DNA of 8,401 nucleotides, from NCBI GenBank assembly GCA_024635465.1, contig JAGXIS010000108.1, forward strand, positions 1 through 8,401, read 5' to 3'. Positions 6,701 to 8,401 of the stretch are shown piece by piece. The first letter of the stretch is position 1. Each line of letters opens with the position of its first letter. Under the pieces are notes generated by a model. That model did no database searches and was not told the DNA's origin. It saw only the letters and a list, made by a program, of their open reading frames with translations. The translations under genes and the position numbers were made by a program. The DNA is from Bacteroidota bacterium. GTDB taxonomy: Bacteria; Bacteroidota; Rhodothermia; Balneolales; Balneolaceae.

Positions 6701-7956
6701 TCCTCACCAAAGAGATTTTGCCACCACTTGAGGGCCTCTTCTGCTTCGGCTTCTCCTTTGTTTAAAATCAGATAGGGTACTTCACCCAAAATACCCCCGG
6801 TTGTTGCGATGAGCCCTTCCCGATATTTCTCAACCAACTCCCGGTCGATGCGTGGAAATTTGTAGTAGTATCCTTCAACGAAACCCAGAGAGCACATCTC
6901 TGCCAGATTCCGATATCCTTCCATATTTTTTGCGAGGAAAACATGCTGATACCGTTGATCCTTATGATCCCGCGTGAAACGTTTCATGTGCCGATCTTCC
7001 ACAAAATAGGCTTCAAGTCCGAGAATCGGTTTAATTCCCATACTGTTAGCTGCATTCATGAAATGAAATGTGCCAAACATATTTCCCAAATCGGTAAGAG
7101 CGACGGCTGTCATTCCATCTTCTTTTGCTTTTTTCACCAGTTCCTTCACCCCGGAAGCTGCCTGTAGTACGGAGTACTTAGAGTGATTATGCAGGTGAAT
7201 AAACGGTGAGTCCACTTTGTTACCGGCACTCTCCAACGGCAGATCAATTTTTTCGGTTTTCTCCTCCTCTTCACCGGTCACACCTCTTTTACGAAGATCC
7301 TCCACTTTTGGCATGTATTGAGAAGGATCAATCAGTGAAGATGCATTTTTAGCGATTGCTCCGGGTTCGATTGGAAGCTGCGGTTTGATGATACCGATTC
7401 GCACCAGTTCCAGAAATGCACGGGCTGTTGCGTCCACATCAGCAGCCGCATTATGAGCCTCTGCAAAACCGATTTCAAAAAGTTTGTCGTGTAGTTCAGC
7501 AAGAGTAGGCCACTTATACCTTCCCCGTCCGCCCGGCAGTGCGCAATATTCTGTGGATTCATCTTTTGTGTCGATGGCAACTTTACTACTTAGCGGGTTC
7601 TTCCGCTCCATCCGCAGATATTCAGATCCCATAATACTGAGATCAAAATCCAGATTGTGTCCGACCACAAACGTAGCTTTCTCCAGATCTTTGTTGAAAG
7701 CATCCATCACTTCACTAAGCGGTACTCCCTCCTTATTCGCCCTTTCTGTAGAGATACCGTGCACTTTTTCGGAGTTAAACGGGATGGTAAATCCATCCGG
7801 TTTAACAATAAAATCTCCACTGGAAATCTTTAAACCCGTTTCATCATGTACTTGCCAAGCCAGTTGAACACAGCGCGGCCAGTTGTCAAAATCTGAGAGA
7901 GGTGCCGAGTAGTTTCGTGGCAGGCCGGTGGTTTCTGTGTCAAAAATAAGGTACAT
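3733..7956 (-). CDS. dnaE: DNA polymerase III alpha subunit with fused N-terminal DEDDh proofreading exonuclease
   Basis: This 1407-aa replicative polymerase carries 3'-5' proofreading on the same chain. Residues 1-190 are a DnaQ-like exonuclease with all DEDDh residues: D6 and E8 in FDTETTGL, D105 in HNLDFD, H168 and D173 in EAHNAAADVDA. A charged linker (about 191-250) leads to the PHP domain (251-about 520: HLHNHSKYS, ALTDLGNMFG, GLEAYF). The polymerase core has GPGRGSAAGS (611-620), catalytic D653/D655 in PDIDIDF and D807 in LKMDFLGL. Helix-hairpin-helix (GLSAIKGVGS, 1074-1083), internal beta-clamp motif QVSLF (1160-1164), OB fold (about 1234-1310) and a C-terminal domain follow. It exceeds E. 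coli DnaE (1160 aa) mainly by the exonuclease. Several PHP metal ligands are replaced. The start is the family-standard MYLIFDTETTGL, without Shine-Dalgarno. From memory, this architecture is usual in Bacteroidota and is distinct from PolC, where the exonuclease is inserted inside the PHP domain. Confidence 0.97.
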   Translation of the reverse strand: MYLIFDTETTGLPRNYSAPLSDFDNWPRCVQLAWQVHDETGLKISSGDFIVKPDGFTIPFNSEKVHGISTERANKEGVPLSEVMDAFNKDLEKATFVVGHNLDFDLSIMGSEYLRMERKNPLSSKVAIDTKDESTEYCALPGGRGRYKWPTLAELHDKLFEIGFAEAHNAAADVDATARAFLELVRIGIIKPQLPIEPGAIAKNASSLIDPSQYMPKVEDLRKRGVTGEEEEKTEKIDLPLESAGNKVDSPFIHLHNHSKYSVLQAASGVKELVKKAKEDGMTAVALTDLGNMFGTFHFMNAANSMGIKPILGLEAYFVEDRHMKRFTRDHKDQRYQHVFLAKNMEGYRNLAEMCSLGFVEGYYYKFPRIDRELVEKYREGLIATTGGILGEVPYLILNKGEAEAEEALKWWQNLFGEDLYIELMRHGLEEEERVNSVLLKMAKKFEIKVIATNNTFYLNKEDAKAHDALLCIDNNELISTPIGKGRERRFGFPNDEFYFKKQEEMKALFADIPEAISNTVELADKIEPIDLSTDVILPNFTLPDEFDTEDDYLRHLTLEGATVKYKDFTNEVSERIDHELSIIKSMGFAGYFLIVQDFIAAAREMGVYVGPGRGSAAGSVVAFCTGITNIDPLQYDLLFERFLNPERVSMPDIDIDFDDDGRQRVIDYVVDKYGKDQVAHIITFGTMAARSSVRDVARVLDLPLPDADRIAKLVPDTVGISLEDAFKDVKELREIKESDTLEGRTLKMAETLEGSVRNTGIHAAGVIIAPDKLTNFIPICTAKDEELYVTQFDGKVIENAGMLKMDFLGLKTLSILKTVIEYVKENYGKEYNLDDIPLNDEKTFEMFQKAATVGIFQFESDGMRKYLKQLKPTDINDLIAMNALYRPGPMQFIPDYIKRKHGEEEVTYDHEDLKETLEPTYGIMIYQEQIMIVAQKMGGYTLGEADVLRRIMGKKQPELLPPEEEKFVKQAVQKGYDEKTAKEVFDKMAMFAGYGFNKSHSAAYSVVAYQTMYFKANYTAEYMAAVLSHNMSDIKKVSFFIEECQRVGIEVDPPNINSAEGKFVAKEGRVQYGLSAIKGVGSAAIDQIVLERQENGPFRNIFDFSARIDTRVCNKKTIESLAQAGAFELLHQNRAQLLASLEDILSYASRKQEDDRLNQVSLFGDSAGGGGIVSEPKLRDCPPWTNIERLNKERELIGFYLSGHPLDRYKEDTRLFASHTLAEERLSGLNDRESVRVIGIITAVRRISDKKGRPMAFIQIEDLRGTVEVLVFSDVYDRHQGLIAPDTIILLEGTISKRDEPPKIIANSMERVQNLREKFQAQLLLILKLSTESLTKEDLNQMATLMSIHKGETMVKFQVHSQHAKKPIRMNVRKFVVEPSNELLKGLREIVGHEAVILSRDKEKVA

Positions 7957-8008
7957 GAAGTGCGTCTGAATTTAAGAAATTGATCTTCTGATGGCTATGG
8001 GGCAAACG

Positions 8009-8052
8009 GTCTTTGAACCCTGATGGGAATATAGTAATGTATGGTCAAAGAC
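8009..8052. promoter_or_regulatory. Inverted repeat in the dnaE leader
   Basis: GTCTTTGA (8009-8016) and TCAAAGAC (8045-8052) are perfect 8-bp inverted arms. Allowing one bulged A (8017), two more G-C pairs extend the stem (CC 8018-8019 with GG 8043-8044), leaving a 23-nt loop. It lies about 53-96 nt upstream of the dnaE ATG. It could be an operator for a dimeric regulator or a leader hairpin. No T-run follows on the minus strand, and no good promoter could be assigned nearby. Confidence 0.35.
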
Positions 8053-8062
8053 TGAATTGAAA

Positions 8063-8177
8063 AAGTGAAAAGTATAGAAGTGATTTGAGAGTGAAAAGGG
8101 AAAAGTTAAAAGTGAAAAGGGTTTTAATAAATAATTATCTTGGTAACAAAAACTTTTCACTTCTCTACTTTTCACTT
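8063..8177. repeat. Cluster of direct and inverted AGTGAAAAG repeats between the hydrolase gene and dnaE
   Basis: The 9-mer AGTGAAAAG occurs directly at 8064-8072, 8090-8098 and 8111-8119, and inverted (CTTTTCACT) at 8153-8161 and 8168-8176. Degenerate copies lie between (around 8078-8083 and 8100-8109). The outer arms, 8063-8083 and 8157-8177, are inverted copies matching at 20 of 21 positions. An inner pair, AAGTGAAAAG (8110-8119) with CTTTTCACTT (8153-8162), is perfect over 10 bp, so two alternative stems compete for the same right arm. The AT-rich centre (8121-8150) would be the loop. It begins 5 bp past the hydrolase stop. No coding capacity is credible here. It may be a low-complexity dispersed repeat, a multi-site protein-binding array, or a weak transcript-end hairpin for the hydrolase. 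Confidence 0.65.
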
Positions 8178-8182
8178 CTACA

Positions 8183-8401
8183 CTAGTAACTTCCGGGAAG
8201 TCCACACTTGCTACACAGCCCCCTGATATACGCACTCCAGCTTTGATACACGATATCCCTTGAGGTAAAAAAATTATCGTTGTGGCCTCCTCTGAGGTCT
8301 ACAAACATTTTGGGTTGACCGATCATCTCATAGAGTGCCCGACCCTGTTGGTAGCTTACAATTTCATCCTCCGGGCTATGCATGATCATGATCGGTAATC
8401 C
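8183..8401 (-). CDS. Alpha/beta hydrolase, C-terminal 72 residues (5' part beyond the window edge)
   Basis: The open frame continues through the right edge; what remains is the end of an alpha/beta-hydrolase-fold enzyme. The visible stretch starts GLPIMIMHSPEDEIVSYQQG. This is the strand and loop bearing the catalytic acid (the D of HSPEDEIV, visible residue 12). It is followed by a helix (GRALYEMIG), the strand PKMFVDLRG, and GGHNDNFF with the catalytic histidine (visible residue 40). This pattern is typical of the BEM46/S9-like serine hydrolases with a Ser-Asp-His triad. The nucleophile elbow and any signal peptide are outside the window, so substrate and location are unknown. The last residues after AYIRGL (CSKCGLPGSY) look unlike a usual family end. 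Their codons run into a 13-bp palindrome, ACTTCCGGGAAGT (8189-8201), next to the 9-mer repeat cluster. The stop is TAG at 8185-8183. Confidence 0.9.
   Translation of the reverse strand, partial: GLPIMIMHSPEDEIVSYQQGRALYEMIGQPKMFVDLRGGHNDNFFTSRDIVYQSWSAYIRGLCSKCGLPGSY

Noticed and set aside
4509..7867. Plus-strand and alternate minus-strand open frames inside dnaE, up to 127 codons
   Set aside because: All are shadows of the dnaE frame, which is uninterrupted and carries every expected motif.
7957..8060. A promoter for dnaE (for example TATATT at about 8027-8032)
   Set aside because: No acceptable upstream box at proper spacing and no TAnnTTTG match; the real dnaE promoter may lie within or beyond the repeats.
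7972..8235. Minus-strand 87-codon open frame spanning the repeat cluster
   Set aside because: It overlaps the end of the hydrolase gene in another frame and its residues simply translate the AGTGAAAAG-type repeats (SFSLLTFPFSLS and similar).

Overview
The window looks like chromosomal DNA from a member of the Bacteroidota/Balneolota/Rhodothermota group. The main evidence is the DNA polymerase III alpha subunit. It opens with MYLIFDTETTGLP and the phrase DNWPRC, which I associate with Bacteroidota-type DnaE carrying its own N-terminal proofreading exonuclease. In support, none of the visible starts has a clear Shine-Dalgarno sequence, the leaders are A/T-rich, and the base composition is moderately AT-rich. 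Genus-level placement is not possible from the sequence alone.

Every supported gene lies on the minus strand, so transcription runs from high to low coordinates. Read that way, the order is: the last 72 residues of an alpha/beta hydrolase (8401-8183); a 226-bp spacer with direct and inverted copies of a 9-mer (AGTGAAAAG) and a smaller inverted repeat in the dnaE leader; dnaE (7956-3733, 1407 aa); a 126-bp spacer with a weak promoter candidate; trxA (3606-3280, thioredoxin); a 152-bp GC-richer element with inverted-repeat ends directly after the trxA stop; a strong intrinsic terminator (3076-3048) closing the dnaE/trxA side; a regulatory-looking spacer; and an efflux operon, in which a periplasmic adaptor (2888-1803) overlaps by 4 bp with an RND inner-membrane pump (from 1806) that runs off the left edge after 602 codons.

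There are two functional blocks. The housekeeping block pairs the replicative polymerase, which polymerises and proofreads on one chain, with the general thiol-disulfide reductant. The efflux block gives two of the three parts of a tripartite RND exporter. No TolC-like outer-membrane factor is visible; it could lie beyond the left edge or elsewhere. The strong terminator and the long spacer between the blocks suggest separate regulation.

I found no convincing new multi-gene system. The points most worth checking are the structured repeat element in the trxA 3' region, the 9-mer repeat cluster upstream of dnaE, and a DnaE in which the PHP metal site has lost most ligands while the fused DEDDh exonuclease site is intact. 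There are no rRNA, tRNA, CRISPR, transposase or phage genes in the window.
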